A DNA stretch of 61,848 bases from assembly GCA_903879715.1 (NCBI GenBank), contig CAIRMR010000211.1, forward strand, positions 1-61,848, in the 5' to 3' direction. This document shows positions 8,935 to 17,466 of the stretch, piece after piece. Within the stretch, counting starts at the first letter, position 1; every line of letters starts with the position of its first letter. Source of the DNA: an uncultured Bacteroidales bacterium. GTDB lineage: Bacteria > Bacteroidota > Bacteroidia > Bacteroidales > UBA4417. The position numbers and the translations under genes are program-made. Under the pieces are notes generated by a model, which saw only the letters and a list, made by a program, of their open reading frames with translations, was not told the DNA's origin and ran no database searches.

Positions 8935-9450
8935 TTTGAGAAAAGAGATGGGAGATTGGGCTATGAGAGACGAGGAACATGTTTTCCTGGCTTGTTTGTT
9001 TTTATTGTTTTAATGAGACTTTTTTTGCCCGTAACCAAGGCGCTAATTCCTTTTTTCTGGCCCCGGCCCCTACCATTGTTTTTGCTGCCAAACAATTCTG
9101 AATAAATTTTTCGAAAGTTTTTGAGCTGTCTCAGGAGTATATTTTAGAAAAAACCGATAAATTGTTTTATGCTTGCTTTTTGTAGTTCTTTCTTTTCAGT
9201 TACCAGATCATCAGCGATTTTTCCTGCCAGAATAATACCATTTTAGTTAAGAAAGTTCCTTCGGCACAACTGCTTTCTTTTCTTTAATAGCGGCTATTAT
9301 TGGTTTGCTTGAAGACATTGAAGGGTACCCACAGAAGATATTTCCTGGTGGCGTAGAAATGCTGAAAACAACAAGGGAGAAGGGACAATAAAAAAAAACC
9401 GCTAACTACTTGATAATTAGCGATGATTGTAAATATTGGTAAAAATGTGG
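8935..9450. other. Gene-free region after the Crp/Fnr gene
   Basis: I see no intact gene. On the minus strand, short broken stretches (for example around 9040-9290) are rich in Lys and Ala codons with many stops, and may be the remains of a lost gene I cannot identify. No hairpin strong enough to call a terminator was found. Confidence 0.4.
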
Positions 9451-9523
9451 TGACCCCGATAGGATTCGAACCTATGACCCGCAGCTTAGAAGGCTGCTGC
9501 TCTATCCACTGAGCTACGATGCC
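9451..9523 (-). tRNA. tRNA-Arg (TCT anticodon)
   Basis: A cloverleaf folds on the minus strand: D arm GCTC...GAGC, anticodon stem GCAGC/GCTGC around loop CTTCTAA (anticodon TCT, reading AGA), and T arm ATAGG TTCGAAT CCTAT. The acceptor stem is GGCATCG against CGGGGTC, with an A-G mismatch at pair 4 and two G-T wobbles, and A as discriminator. The 3' CCA is not encoded. Confidence 0.93.
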
Positions 9524-9535
9524 GGGAAACGGCTG

Positions 9536-9543
9536 CAAAGATA
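9536..9543 (-). promoter_or_regulatory. Promoter -7 box for tRNA-Arg
   Basis: Minus-strand TATCTTTG fits the Bacteroidota -7 consensus TAnnTTTG. It lies 13 bp upstream of the mature tRNA 5' end, so transcription would begin within a few bases of it. No clear upstream TTTG is seen. Confidence 0.5.
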
Positions 9544-9746
9544 TAAAAACATTTCTGATTTCTTCCCTTAATGAATCGCTTCGGATAAAACCCTGTTCAG
9601 GTTAATTATTTGATCAAAGTACGGATCTGTTAAAATACTGAATATTAGAGTTATAACTAATTTTTTATAAATTATTTTTATAAGGCTTATTACTTTTCTC
9701 TCTAAGAGTAATAAACTACTAAACAATTCTGATTTTACTCGACTTT

Positions 9747-12077
9747 TTGCCTGATCTACTTATACTCCAATGCGCTTGTCTCACTCATTTAACTCGTCAT
9801 ACTTTGAAAACTTCAAGTAAATATCTGAGCTCTGGAACACTTATCCTAATTATAGTTATAATCATAGCACTGGTTATTAACGATTTTTCCGGAACTTTAC
9901 TTCTCCCGCTTTCATGGTTTGTTTATTACAGGCTTACAATAGCTTCTGAGATGCCTTTGCTTGTTCAAATGGTATTCATATCGGGGGTTTTCCTTTTGAT
10001 AGCCAGTTTATTCAAATTTTCCATCACCGGCAAATTCAGTTTACCCGGATTTCATTTTAACCAGCTCCAGTCTAACGAAGGAAGTAATATTGTATACTTT
10101 GCCTCTCACGCGTTTGATATTTTGAATGGTAATTCGAAAAAGAATTCTTCTGTTATTACTAATGATTCTGATAAGAAACCAAGTGGTGAACAAGGTATTA
10201 TTATGATAACATCAGGTAGTATCATGTTTGCCAATAAGGCCTTTTTTAAAATGACAGGATATCAGCCATTAGATGTTTTCGGAAAAGATTTCGCCTCACT
10301 CATCCGCCCTGATTCGCTCATTAATTTTACCATGCTGAGCCGCTTATCTATCAAAGAAATTCAGCAAACCCGTGGAATAAGTTTAATTTCAAAAAACAAT
10401 AACAATATTGTTGCCTATACTGCTGCCACTGCCGAAAATGGTTTTAACGCTGATGGCATCAATATATTTTATGTCAAACAGGAGAATGCCGCTGAAAATA
10501 CTGAATCAATCCTTGATTCATTATTTTTTGATTCCATTGAAAATGTAGAAACTTTGCATTGGATTTGGGACGAGAAAGGAATAATCTATTTAAATAACAG
10601 CTGCCGCAACAATCTACCTTTTACCTTAGGTAAAGTTATAGGAAAGCCTGGTTTAATGCTGAAAGCAGTACGAAAAGAAGATCGTGATGCCGTCAGGTTG
10701 GCGCTGATGGAATATTCTAAATCAGGAAAATTCAATGAAGAAATATGTTGCCTGCAGGAAGATGGTGAAGAACGGTATTTTAAAGTAAATATCTCTGTTC
10801 AGTATGATAATGGGAGTTTCCCTATACGGAATCACGCGATAGCGTATGATATTACAAAAGAAAAACGATCGCTTTATCATGCTGAATCAGCAGCCCTACA
10901 GGCAGTAACGGCTAACATTAATAAAACTGCATTCCTGGCAAATATGTCGCACGAAATCCGTTCGCCTCTCAACGGAATCATCGGATTTTCAGAATTGCTT
11001 GCCGATAAACACCTTACCGATGATGAGCGCGAAAGATATCTGAATATCATTCAGAATAACGGCAATGCATTGATTTCATTACTTAGTGACCTGATTGACA
11101 TCTCGAAACTCGAAACAGGTAAACTTGAAATTACTAATCGAAAGTTTATTCCAACCAGTTTAATGGAAGAACTCAAGCACCAATTCGAAAGTGCATCCTA
11201 TAGAAAGTCGGAAAATGTTAAAATCATTTTTAATACTAATTCAAGCTGTAAAGAACAGGAAATTGATTCAGATCCGAACAGGTTGCGACAGATACTTGTG
11301 AACCTGATAACCAATGCCATAAAATTTACAACCGTAGGCAGAATTGAAGTCGGCGCCGATTTTGCCGGGGAAGAAATGCTCTTCTGGGTAAAAGATTCGG
11401 GAATAGGTATACCTCATGAAAACCAGCAGGCTATTTTTGAGAGATATCGCCAGGTTGATACAAATGATGCCAGGCCGATTATAGGCTTTGGGCTGGGACT
11501 CGCAATTTCAAAGGCAATAGTCGAATTACTCGGCGGTCATTTATGGGTAGAATCAACTCCGGGACAAGGTTCACTTTTCGCATTCACTATTAAAACTAAC
11601 ATTGTAATCAATACTACTATGGAAACAACTCAAGTAAACAACAGCTCTTATCCATTTGATTTTAAAGAGCACACAATCCTTATAGCTGAGGATATTGATT
11701 TCAGCTTTCTTTACATAGAGGCAGTACTTCGCCGTACCGGGGTTAAAATTCTATGGGCTCAGAATGGTAAAGAAGCTATTGAGCATATAAAATCTAATCT
11801 GGACATTGATCTTGTGCTAATGGACATGCATATGCCGATTATAAATGGGTATGAAGCTACCAGCATAATTACAGCGCTCAGACCAGGTTTGCCGATTATT
11901 GCTCAAACCGCATTTGTACTTCCTGATGATGTCAAGAAATGTTATGCAGTCGGATGCTCCGGATATCTTGCAAAACCTATCCGTAAAGATCAATTGCTGA
12001 ATACATTGTCGGAGTATTTTGATAAAATGGAGCAACACGCAGAAACGGCTCCTGCGTACAGGGCGAATGTTGGATAA
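9747..12077 (+). CDS. Hybrid sensor histidine kinase/response regulator
   Basis: Two N-terminal membrane helices (about residues 25-50 and 70-92) are followed by two PAS-like domains (about 130-245 and 255-375). Next comes a HisKA domain with the H-box FLANMSHEIRSPLNG (His402), a HATPase domain with N box (NLITNAIKFT), G1 (DSGIGIP) and G2 (GFGLGLAISK), and a C-terminal receiver domain with phospho-acceptor Asp693 (VLMDMHMP) and a Lys in YLAKPI. It autophosphorylates and passes phosphate to its own receiver. The signal is unknown. The longest frame opens at TTG 9747; a TTG at 9804 nearer the first helix is also possible, so the start is unsure. No output regulator lies beside it. Confidence 0.88.
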   Translation: MPDLLILQCACLTHLTRHTLKTSSKYLSSGTLILIIVIIIALVINDFSGTLLLPLSWFVYYRLTIASEMPLLVQMVFISGVFLLIASLFKFSITGKFSLPGFHFNQLQSNEGSNIVYFASHAFDILNGNSKKNSSVITNDSDKKPSGEQGIIMITSGSIMFANKAFFKMTGYQPLDVFGKDFASLIRPDSLINFTMLSRLSIKEIQQTRGISLISKNNNNIVAYTAATAENGFNADGINIFYVKQENAAENTESILDSLFFDSIENVETLHWIWDEKGIIYLNNSCRNNLPFTLGKVIGKPGLMLKAVRKEDRDAVRLALMEYSKSGKFNEEICCLQEDGEERYFKVNISVQYDNGSFPIRNHAIAYDITKEKRSLYHAESAALQAVTANINKTAFLANMSHEIRSPLNGIIGFSELLADKHLTDDERERYLNIIQNNGNALISLLSDLIDISKLETGKLEITNRKFIPTSLMEELKHQFESASYRKSENVKIIFNTNSSCKEQEIDSDPNRLRQILVNLITNAIKFTTVGRIEVGADFAGEEMLFWVKDSGIGIPHENQQAIFERYRQVDTNDARPIIGFGLGLAISKAIVELLGGHLWVESTPGQGSLFAFTIKTNIVINTTMETTQVNNSSYPFDFKEHTILIAEDIDFSFLYIEAVLRRTGVKILWAQNGKEAIEHIKSNLDIDLVLMDMHMPIINGYEATSIITALRPGLPIIAQTAFVLPDDVKKCYAVGCSGYLAKPIRKDQLLNTLSEYFDKMEQHAETAPAYRANVG

Positions 12078-12222
12078 TTTTTTTTAAGCTGGTTATTTTC
12101 AAAATAGTGCATATTCTGTATTTGCCAGGTTGATGCTTTTGCTGCTAAATCTAAAAGCAGATAAGCCTAATTTTAAAAAAAAATATTCACTTCTTACTGC
12201 AATTCTACATTTAATTATAAGA

Positions 12223-12252
12223 ACAAAAACCCTGCAAATGCAGGGTTTTTGT
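12223..12252. terminator. Bidirectional intrinsic terminator
   Basis: ACAAAAACCCTGCA and its exact reverse complement are separated by two bases. The arms carry A-runs on the left and T-runs on the right, so it can stop the histidine kinase transcript and also transcription from the other side. Confidence 0.8.
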
Positions 12253-12674
12253 ATTTGTGCAGAAATGTACATGACAGGTAAGGTTCAATGGTTAAAAGGT
12301 TAAAAAGTTTAGAGGCTCAAGGTTTGAAAGTTCAAAAATTCAATTATTTTAAGAGTCAATTACTAAAAAGAACAAGCCGGATACTAATGTTCACATATAC
12401 AGCATCTTGAATAATCTCAAAATCTTTTGAAGTATTATATAAGCTGGATAAGTCATTTTCTGAAAGGAATGAAAAGCATATAACATTTAGCACAAAAAGA
12501 AAAAGTAAGCAAAATGGGATTTTGAAACAGTCCGCCAGATTGGAGAAAAGTACTTAATCATTTTTTATTATGTGTTTTGTGTTAATCATTCAAAAAACCA
12601 TTTGAACTTTTAAACGCCACAAACGTTTGAGCATTTAAACGCCGCAAGAAATTTGAACCTTGAACCAAGTGAAA
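12253..12674. other. Gene-free region with phrase-like low-complexity repeats
   Basis: No gene is visible. The sequence contains many near-repeats of short phrases such as GGTTAAAAGG, TTTGAAAGTTC, TTTGAAC and TTTAAACGCC, like the low-complexity spacers at 37321-37455 and 42566-42775. Confidence 0.5.
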
Positions 12675-14345
12675 TTATTTGAAAAGCGGAGGTCGCTGCT
12701 TGTTAAAATCAGTAGCATCCTGATAGACTTTGGCAAATGATAACAAGGTGGCTTCGTCATATAAATTACCTATAAAACTGATACTGGTCGGATGGTTTTT
12801 AGTATCAAAACCGTTAGGCACAACTACACACGGATTTCCTGTAAGATTTGTAAGCAATGATTGGTTTCCGCTTGAGCTGGGCGAAATAATTACATCATAC
12901 TCTTTCATAACCGCGTACATTTCCTGGATAAGTTTATAGCGCAGCCGGTTTGCCTGTATGTATTGAACGGCAGGAATAAACTGCGCCGAACGAAAAATAT
13001 TTGGCCATGCATTTTTATCCTGCAGGTTCAGCTGATCATCTTTATTGCTTCGGGTAAGGTCGTCAAAGGCAGCGGCAGCTTCGGCAACAAGCACTATAGC
13101 CAGTGATTTAACCGGAATGGTTACTGAATCGGGCAATACAACAGGTGTTAGGGTAATGCCCATATTCCGGAATACATTTAACGCCAGGCTGTCATTTACC
13201 CGATTATCATTCAGGTCAAAAAGCGATTTCAGGTAGCCGACTTTCAGTTTTTTTATATCAATTGCTGATGTATAGTTAAACGGATAATCTGTGACTGACT
13301 GATCAATGCCATCTGAGCCTAATAAGGATTTAAATACCAAAGCGCAATCGAAGGCGCTGCGGCAAATCGGGCCAACTTTATCCATGCTCCAGCTTAACGC
13401 CATGGCACCTGAGCGGCTTACGCGGCCATAGGTTGGGCGCAACCCGGTTACACCACATCGAGTGCTTGGCGAAACAATTGAGCCCCAGGTTTCAGTTCCT
13501 ATCGCAAACGGAACAAGTCCGGCCGCAGTTGCCGATGCCGATCCGGCCGAAGAGCCGCTTGAACCCTGGTATAAATCCCATGGATTACGCGTAAGTCCTC
13601 CAAACCAGACATCATCCATAGCCAATGAACCCAGTGAGAATTTTGCCAGCAGAATTGCGCCGGCTTCATCAAGCTTTTTAACAACAGTGGCGTTTTCGTT
13701 GCGAACCTGGTCTTTATATGGCGCAGCTCCCCAGGTGGTTTTGTATCCTTCGACAGCAAATAAGTCTTTTATTCCGTATGGTATTCCGTGAAGAGGACTC
13801 CGATAAATACCCTGCGCTATTTCATCATCCGCTTTCTGAGCCTGTTTCATTGCACGCTCTTCGGTGAGCGTAATAACACAATGTAACGTATCGCTATATT
13901 TTTTCAGCCTGTCAATGAAAAACCGGGTTAACTCAACAGAACTTATTTTGCGTGACCGGATCAGCACCGAAAGATCAGCAACTGAATACCAGGCGAGTTC
14001 TTTTATATCCGCAAGCATAGCAACACTTGCCGCAAGTTTCCAGTCAATTGGTTTCTGGATTTCATTGTAAATCACTCCGGATGGAACAGGGTTGAACCAT
14101 AGAGCCGGAGGCACGGAATTATCAATTGCCTGACTGTGAATAATTGTATAATCACTAAGCTGGCTTTCGAGCATCGAAATCATTGAATCCCGCTCGGAAC
14201 CTGTCATTGATAAATCGAAAAGCTTTTCGGTAGCTGAAACCAGGTTTGGATTGACAGGTTTCTCTGAAGGTTGATTTTTACAGCCGGACAGGGAAATAAT
14301 TCCTAATACAAAGCCGATGCTTACAATGAATAAACGACTCTTCAT
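12675..14345 (-). CDS. Amidase signature family lipoprotein
   Basis: A lipoprotein signal ends at Cys22 (ISLSGC). Residues about 115-550 form an amidase signature domain. The catalytic Lys193 lies in GIPYGIKDL, the Gly/Ser-rich loop with the cis-Ser at about 261-268 (GSSGSSAG), and the likely nucleophile Ser289 in ETWGSIVSP. These form the Ser-cisSer-Lys triad of enzymes that hydrolyse amides. Most family members are cytoplasmic, for example GatA. This one is exported and membrane-anchored, so it probably acts on external amides or peptides. It is not GatA: no GatB or GatC lies nearby, and the roughly 100-residue N-terminal extension differs. It is transcribed alone. Confidence 0.87.
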   Translation of the reverse strand: MKSRLFIVSIGFVLGIISLSGCKNQPSEKPVNPNLVSATEKLFDLSMTGSERDSMISMLESQLSDYTIIHSQAIDNSVPPALWFNPVPSGVIYNEIQKPIDWKLAASVAMLADIKELAWYSVADLSVLIRSRKISSVELTRFFIDRLKKYSDTLHCVITLTEERAMKQAQKADDEIAQGIYRSPLHGIPYGIKDLFAVEGYKTTWGAAPYKDQVRNENATVVKKLDEAGAILLAKFSLGSLAMDDVWFGGLTRNPWDLYQGSSGSSAGSASATAAGLVPFAIGTETWGSIVSPSTRCGVTGLRPTYGRVSRSGAMALSWSMDKVGPICRSAFDCALVFKSLLGSDGIDQSVTDYPFNYTSAIDIKKLKVGYLKSLFDLNDNRVNDSLALNVFRNMGITLTPVVLPDSVTIPVKSLAIVLVAEAAAAFDDLTRSNKDDQLNLQDKNAWPNIFRSAQFIPAVQYIQANRLRYKLIQEMYAVMKEYDVIISPSSSGNQSLLTNLTGNPCVVVPNGFDTKNHPTSISFIGNLYDEATLLSFAKVYQDATDFNKQRPPLFK

Positions 14346-14492
14346 CTCAAATAATTTTAGATTAAATTAAACGGACCTGACAATAATGTAAAGGCTTTTA
14401 AAATTCAAATGTAAAAATTAAAATGGTTGACAGGAAGGAATTTGAACTTCTGAATAATAATGAATCAGCAATATTTTCCACAATAAATAAAA

Positions 14493-14521
14493 AAGCCTGT
14501 AAATCAATGATTTACAGGCTT
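14493..14521 (-). terminator. Terminator of the tRNA-Ser / four-helix / tRNA-Pro unit
   Basis: AAGCCTGTAAATCA and its exact reverse complement flank one base. On the minus strand the hairpin is followed by a T-rich tract. It begins 6 bp after the 3' end of tRNA-Pro. Confidence 0.8.
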
Positions 14522-14526
14522 GAAAG

Positions 14527-14601
14527 TCGGGGTAGTAGGATTCGAACCTACGACCCCCTGGTCCCAAACCAGGTGCGCTAACCGGACTGCGCTATACCCC
14601 G
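14527..14601 (-). tRNA. tRNA-Pro (TGG anticodon)
   Basis: On the minus strand the acceptor stem CGGGGTA pairs with TACCCCG. The anticodon stem CCTGG/CCAGG holds loop TTTGGGA (anticodon TGG), the T arm is GTAGG TTCGAAT CCTAC, and the discriminator is A. It lies 6 bp after the four-helix protein gene and just before a terminator. Confidence 0.96.
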
Positions 14602-14607
14602 AACTAT

Positions 14608-14967
14608 TTAATCAATTTTACCGTTAAAACTCTTATACATTCCCAGCAGCATTTTCGAAATCCGCTCGTAGTTGTCATACAACTCCTGGTAAGTAACGGA
14701 AGTTATTCCGTTGGTGGATTTCACCAGGTCAAGCAGAGATGAACATTCAAAAATGTATCCCCTGGATACGGTAATCAAATCTTTTTTCTCCAAACTATTA
14801 ACTCTTGCTGAAGCCTGAACCAGGTTCATCACCGCGAGTAACATTGAGTTTTTCCAATGATCATGAACCTGACGGTCCATCTGAGCATCTTGCCTTAGCA
14901 TCAACATCACTTTGTTGTGCTGTTCTTTCATCAGTTGATATACTTCTAACTTTTCGAAATCAAACAT
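14608..14967 (-). CDS. Four-helix bundle protein (S23/IVP family)
   Basis: About 119 residues, opening MFDFEKLEVYQLM, the hallmark of the four-helix bundle family first found inside 23S rRNA intervening sequences and later as free-standing genes across Bacteroidota. A central RVNSLEKKDLITVSRGYIFECSSLLDLV helix pair supports the call. I chose the ATG at 14967 over an upstream one at 15000, because the family begins with this F.xLxVYQ motif. No function is proven. Here it sits between tRNA-Ser and tRNA-Pro on the same strand with short gaps, so it is probably transcribed with them and released by tRNA processing. Confidence 0.82.
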   Translation of the reverse strand: MFDFEKLEVYQLMKEQHNKVMLMLRQDAQMDRQVHDHWKNSMLLAVMNLVQASARVNSLEKKDLITVSRGYIFECSSLLDLVKSTNGITSVTYQELYDNYERISKMLLGMYKSFNGKID

Positions 14968-15009
14968 TTCAGGCAAAAAAACTACAATTTTAATCTTCAA
15001 AAGAACTGG

Positions 15010-15097
15010 CGGAGAAAGGGGGATTCGAACCCCCGGTACCCTAATCGAGTACGACAGTTTAGCAAACTGTTGGTTTCAGCCACTCACCCATCTCTCC
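15010..15097 (-). tRNA. tRNA-Ser (GCT anticodon)
   Basis: Class II cloverleaf on the minus strand: acceptor GGAGAGA/TTTCTCC, anticodon stem ACAGT/ACTGT with loop TTGCTAA (anticodon GCT), a long variable arm (GTACTCG...GGGTAC), T arm CGGGGG TTCGAAT CCCCC, and discriminator G as expected for serine tRNAs. Confidence 0.96.
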
Positions 15098-15141
15098 AAT
15101 GGTTTATGAAAAAACGTTTAAGTTCCTTCAATAAGGGAGTG

Positions 15142-15172
15142 CAAAAGTACACATAATAATGACAAGAGCAAA
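15142..15172 (-). promoter_or_regulatory. Promoter of the tRNA-Ser transcription unit
   Basis: On the minus strand, TTTG (from 15172) and TACTTTTG (from 15149) are spaced by 19 bp, an exact fit to the Bacteroidota -33/-7 consensus. The likely start point is near 15136, about 40 bp ahead of the tRNA. Confidence 0.7.
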
Positions 15173-15581
15173 TTTATTTTCAGTTTCTAAATAAATAGTT
15201 TAATTCTTTCTTTTCACGCTCCAAAATATACTAAACATAATTTGTGACTTGGATCAGCTTTATACAGTACTGATCATTAATAATCATTATTTTCAATTGG
15301 ATTTTAGAAATACAATTGATAACATCATTAATAATTTTAATTTCGCGATAGCTGCATTGCAATCGGCAATGACCGTGAAATGATATAGGTTCCGGTATTA
15401 AATTGTTACTCTTTTAACTCAAAATTTCATTGAAATAATAGTTGCCTGAGTTTTTTTTAACGCGGATTAAAAATTCCTTTTTTTATAACAACTTTTTTCG
15501 AAATTTACGGCTTTAAACTTCAATGGATTTATTTGTCATAATATTTGATAACATAAAGATAAACAGTTAATTATACACGTT
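15173..15581. other. Gene-free region before the aconitase-family gene
   Basis: AT-rich and without a gene-like frame. I looked for an amino-acid-rich leader peptide or attenuator before the gene at 15582 and found none. No convincing TAnnTTTG box lies close to the start. Confidence 0.45.
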
Positions 15582-17357
15582 ATGGGAAAAACTTTTGCTG
15601 AAAAAATTCTGGGAGCCGAAGCTGGTGCCATTGTATTTCGCAGGCCCGATATCATTTTAACTCATGATAATACGGCCAGCATCGCCAATACTTTTAAAAA
15701 AATGGGTGGCGAAAAGGTAAAAGATGCTGATCAGTTGCTGATCGTACTCGATCACAACGCTCCTCCGACCAGTGCCGAACTGGCCAATGATTACCAGAAA
15801 ATTCGTGATATTGTAAAAGAACAGAGCATTAAGAAATTTCATGATGTGGGCAAAGGAATCTGCCACCAGATTATGGGTGATTATGCCAAACCTAACATGA
15901 TAATTGTTGGAAGCGACAGCCATACCTGCACTGCCGGAGCTTTTAATGCTTTTGCAGCTGGAATAGACCGAACGGAAACTGCCGGTCTTTGGCGACAGGG
16001 AGAAACCTGGTTCAGGGTGCCGGAATCCATAAAAATTACATTAAATGGAAAGCTGCCACAAGGCGTTTACGGCAAGGACCTTTCGATCTGGATCATTGGC
16101 ATGATAGGTTCAAGCGGAGCTGATTATATGTCAATTGAATATCATGGTGAAGGTGTTAAATCCTTATCAATATCAGATAGGATGACGATTGCCAACCTGG
16201 CTTCGGAAATGGGTGCCAAGAACGCGGTTTTTCCAGCTGATGATATTTTAAAAAAACACCTCGGTTCAGATAATGATGGAACATGGGCCGATGAAGATGC
16301 AGTTTACGCAAAGGAAATTGTAATTAACCTGGATGAATTGTTTCCCGTTGTTTCCGCGCCTCATAATGTTGACAATGTAAAAGCATTGGCTGAAGTTAAA
16401 GGCACCAGGATACAACAAGCCATGATTGGCACATGTACTAACGGCCGCATAGAAGACCTGCGTGAGGCCGCTCTGATTCTGAAAGGCAATAAAGTGCCGG
16501 ATGGATTCCAGTTGCTCATCATACCTGCATCACAGCAGATCTATCTTCAGGCCATGGACGAAGGTTTGATCCGAATCTTTATGGAAGCTAACGCCAGTGT
16601 TCTCGCTCCTTCATGTGGACCTTGCCTTGGAACCGGACAGGGAATTCCTGCCGATAATATGACCATTATTTCCACTGCCAACCGCAATTTTAAAGGCCGG
16701 ATGGGAAATAAGACAACCTTTATTTACCTGGCTTCACCTGCTGTTGTTGCGTATTCCGCGCTTAAAGGAGAAATTTCGGATCCGCGCGGAATCGAAGCAA
16801 ACGATAAATATCCTTTCAGTATTGCGCAAAGCAAAACCGTGGATATCAGCGCTGATGATGACCGGTATACGAATGGAACCTGGAATTATGCTGATGTCGA
16901 CAACCTGAATACTGACCAGATGTTTGCAGGAAATCTTACGTATAATGTAAAAAGTTCGGAGGCTGAAAAAATTATGCCACACCTTTTCAAAGGATTCGAT
17001 GATAGTTTTGCCGAAAGGGTTAAAGAAGATGATATTTTAATTGCCGGCGCAAATTTTGGCTGTGGCAGTTCACGGGAACATCCTTCGGTAGGATTAGCAT
17101 TTGCAGGTATCAAAGCGGTAATTTGTAAAAGCGTTAACCGGATATTTTATCGTTCATCAGTAAACCAGGGATTACCTATTATTTTACTTCCCGATGCCGT
17201 TGATGCCTATAAGCAGGGCGACCAGGTTGATATAGACTTTGAATTGGGAAAGGTCACAATAGCCGGGGAAGTTTATGGCTTTTCGCCACTTCCGGATAAA
17301 CTGGTGGGTATATTTAAAGCCAAGGGACTTGTAAATTATGTAAAAGCAAGCTCATAA
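15582..17357 (+). CDS. Fused aconitase-family dehydratase (LeuC-LeuD-like, one chain)
   Basis: 591 residues joining the large and small subunits of the 3-isopropylmalate dehydratase/homoaconitase family. Residues 1-about 420 are the catalytic part, with 4Fe-4S ligands Cys285 (GTCTNG), Cys345 and Cys348 (SCGPCLG) and the substrate loop GSDSHTCTAGAF. Residues about 455-590 are the swivel domain with GANFGCGSSREHP. These enzymes isomerise a hydroxy-tricarboxylate by dehydration and rehydration. Candidates are 3-isopropylmalate, citramalate, homocitrate or dimethylmalate derivatives; the sequence alone does not decide. At 591 residues it is shorter than aconitase A (about 890) and B. No leuA, leuB or other leucine gene is adjacent, which weakens a leucine-pathway call. 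A terminator follows. Confidence 0.82.
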   Translation: MGKTFAEKILGAEAGAIVFRRPDIILTHDNTASIANTFKKMGGEKVKDADQLLIVLDHNAPPTSAELANDYQKIRDIVKEQSIKKFHDVGKGICHQIMGDYAKPNMIIVGSDSHTCTAGAFNAFAAGIDRTETAGLWRQGETWFRVPESIKITLNGKLPQGVYGKDLSIWIIGMIGSSGADYMSIEYHGEGVKSLSISDRMTIANLASEMGAKNAVFPADDILKKHLGSDNDGTWADEDAVYAKEIVINLDELFPVVSAPHNVDNVKALAEVKGTRIQQAMIGTCTNGRIEDLREAALILKGNKVPDGFQLLIIPASQQIYLQAMDEGLIRIFMEANASVLAPSCGPCLGTGQGIPADNMTIISTANRNFKGRMGNKTTFIYLASPAVVAYSALKGEISDPRGIEANDKYPFSIAQSKTVDISADDDRYTNGTWNYADVDNLNTDQMFAGNLTYNVKSSEAEKIMPHLFKGFDDSFAERVKEDDILIAGANFGCGSSREHPSVGLAFAGIKAVICKSVNRIFYRSSVNQGLPIILLPDAVDAYKQGDQVDIDFELGKVTIAGEVYGFSPLPDKLVGIFKAKGLVNYVKASS

Positions 17358-17377
17358 GCTATTTATATTCAGGAGTT

Positions 17378-17411
17378 AAAGAAAGCTGTTGATAGAATAA
17401 CAGCTTTCTTT
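17378..17411 (+). terminator. Intrinsic terminator after the aconitase-family gene
   Basis: AAAGAAAGCTGTT pairs perfectly with AACAGCTTTCTTT across an 8-base loop. The distal arm ends in T-rich sequence. Confidence 0.75.
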
Positions 17412-17446
17412 AATTTAAGTGAAATGTTAATTTATTTTCATAAATT

Positions 17447-17454
17447 TACGTTTG
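17447..17454 (+). promoter_or_regulatory. Promoter -7 box of the phosphoesterase gene
   Basis: TACGTTTG matches TAnnTTTG and lies 13 bp before the ATG at 17467, so the message would have almost no untranslated leader. No good upstream TTTG is present. Confidence 0.45.
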
Positions 17455-17466
17455 TTTTAAAAGCAA

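Noticed and set aside
9040-9290. Possible decayed gene on the minus strand after the Crp/Fnr gene
   Set aside because: Too many stops and no recognisable motif to support even a pseudogene call.
15582-17357. Calling the fused dehydratase aconitase (AcnA)
   Set aside because: At 591 residues it is much shorter than AcnA and has the LeuC-LeuD order of segments.
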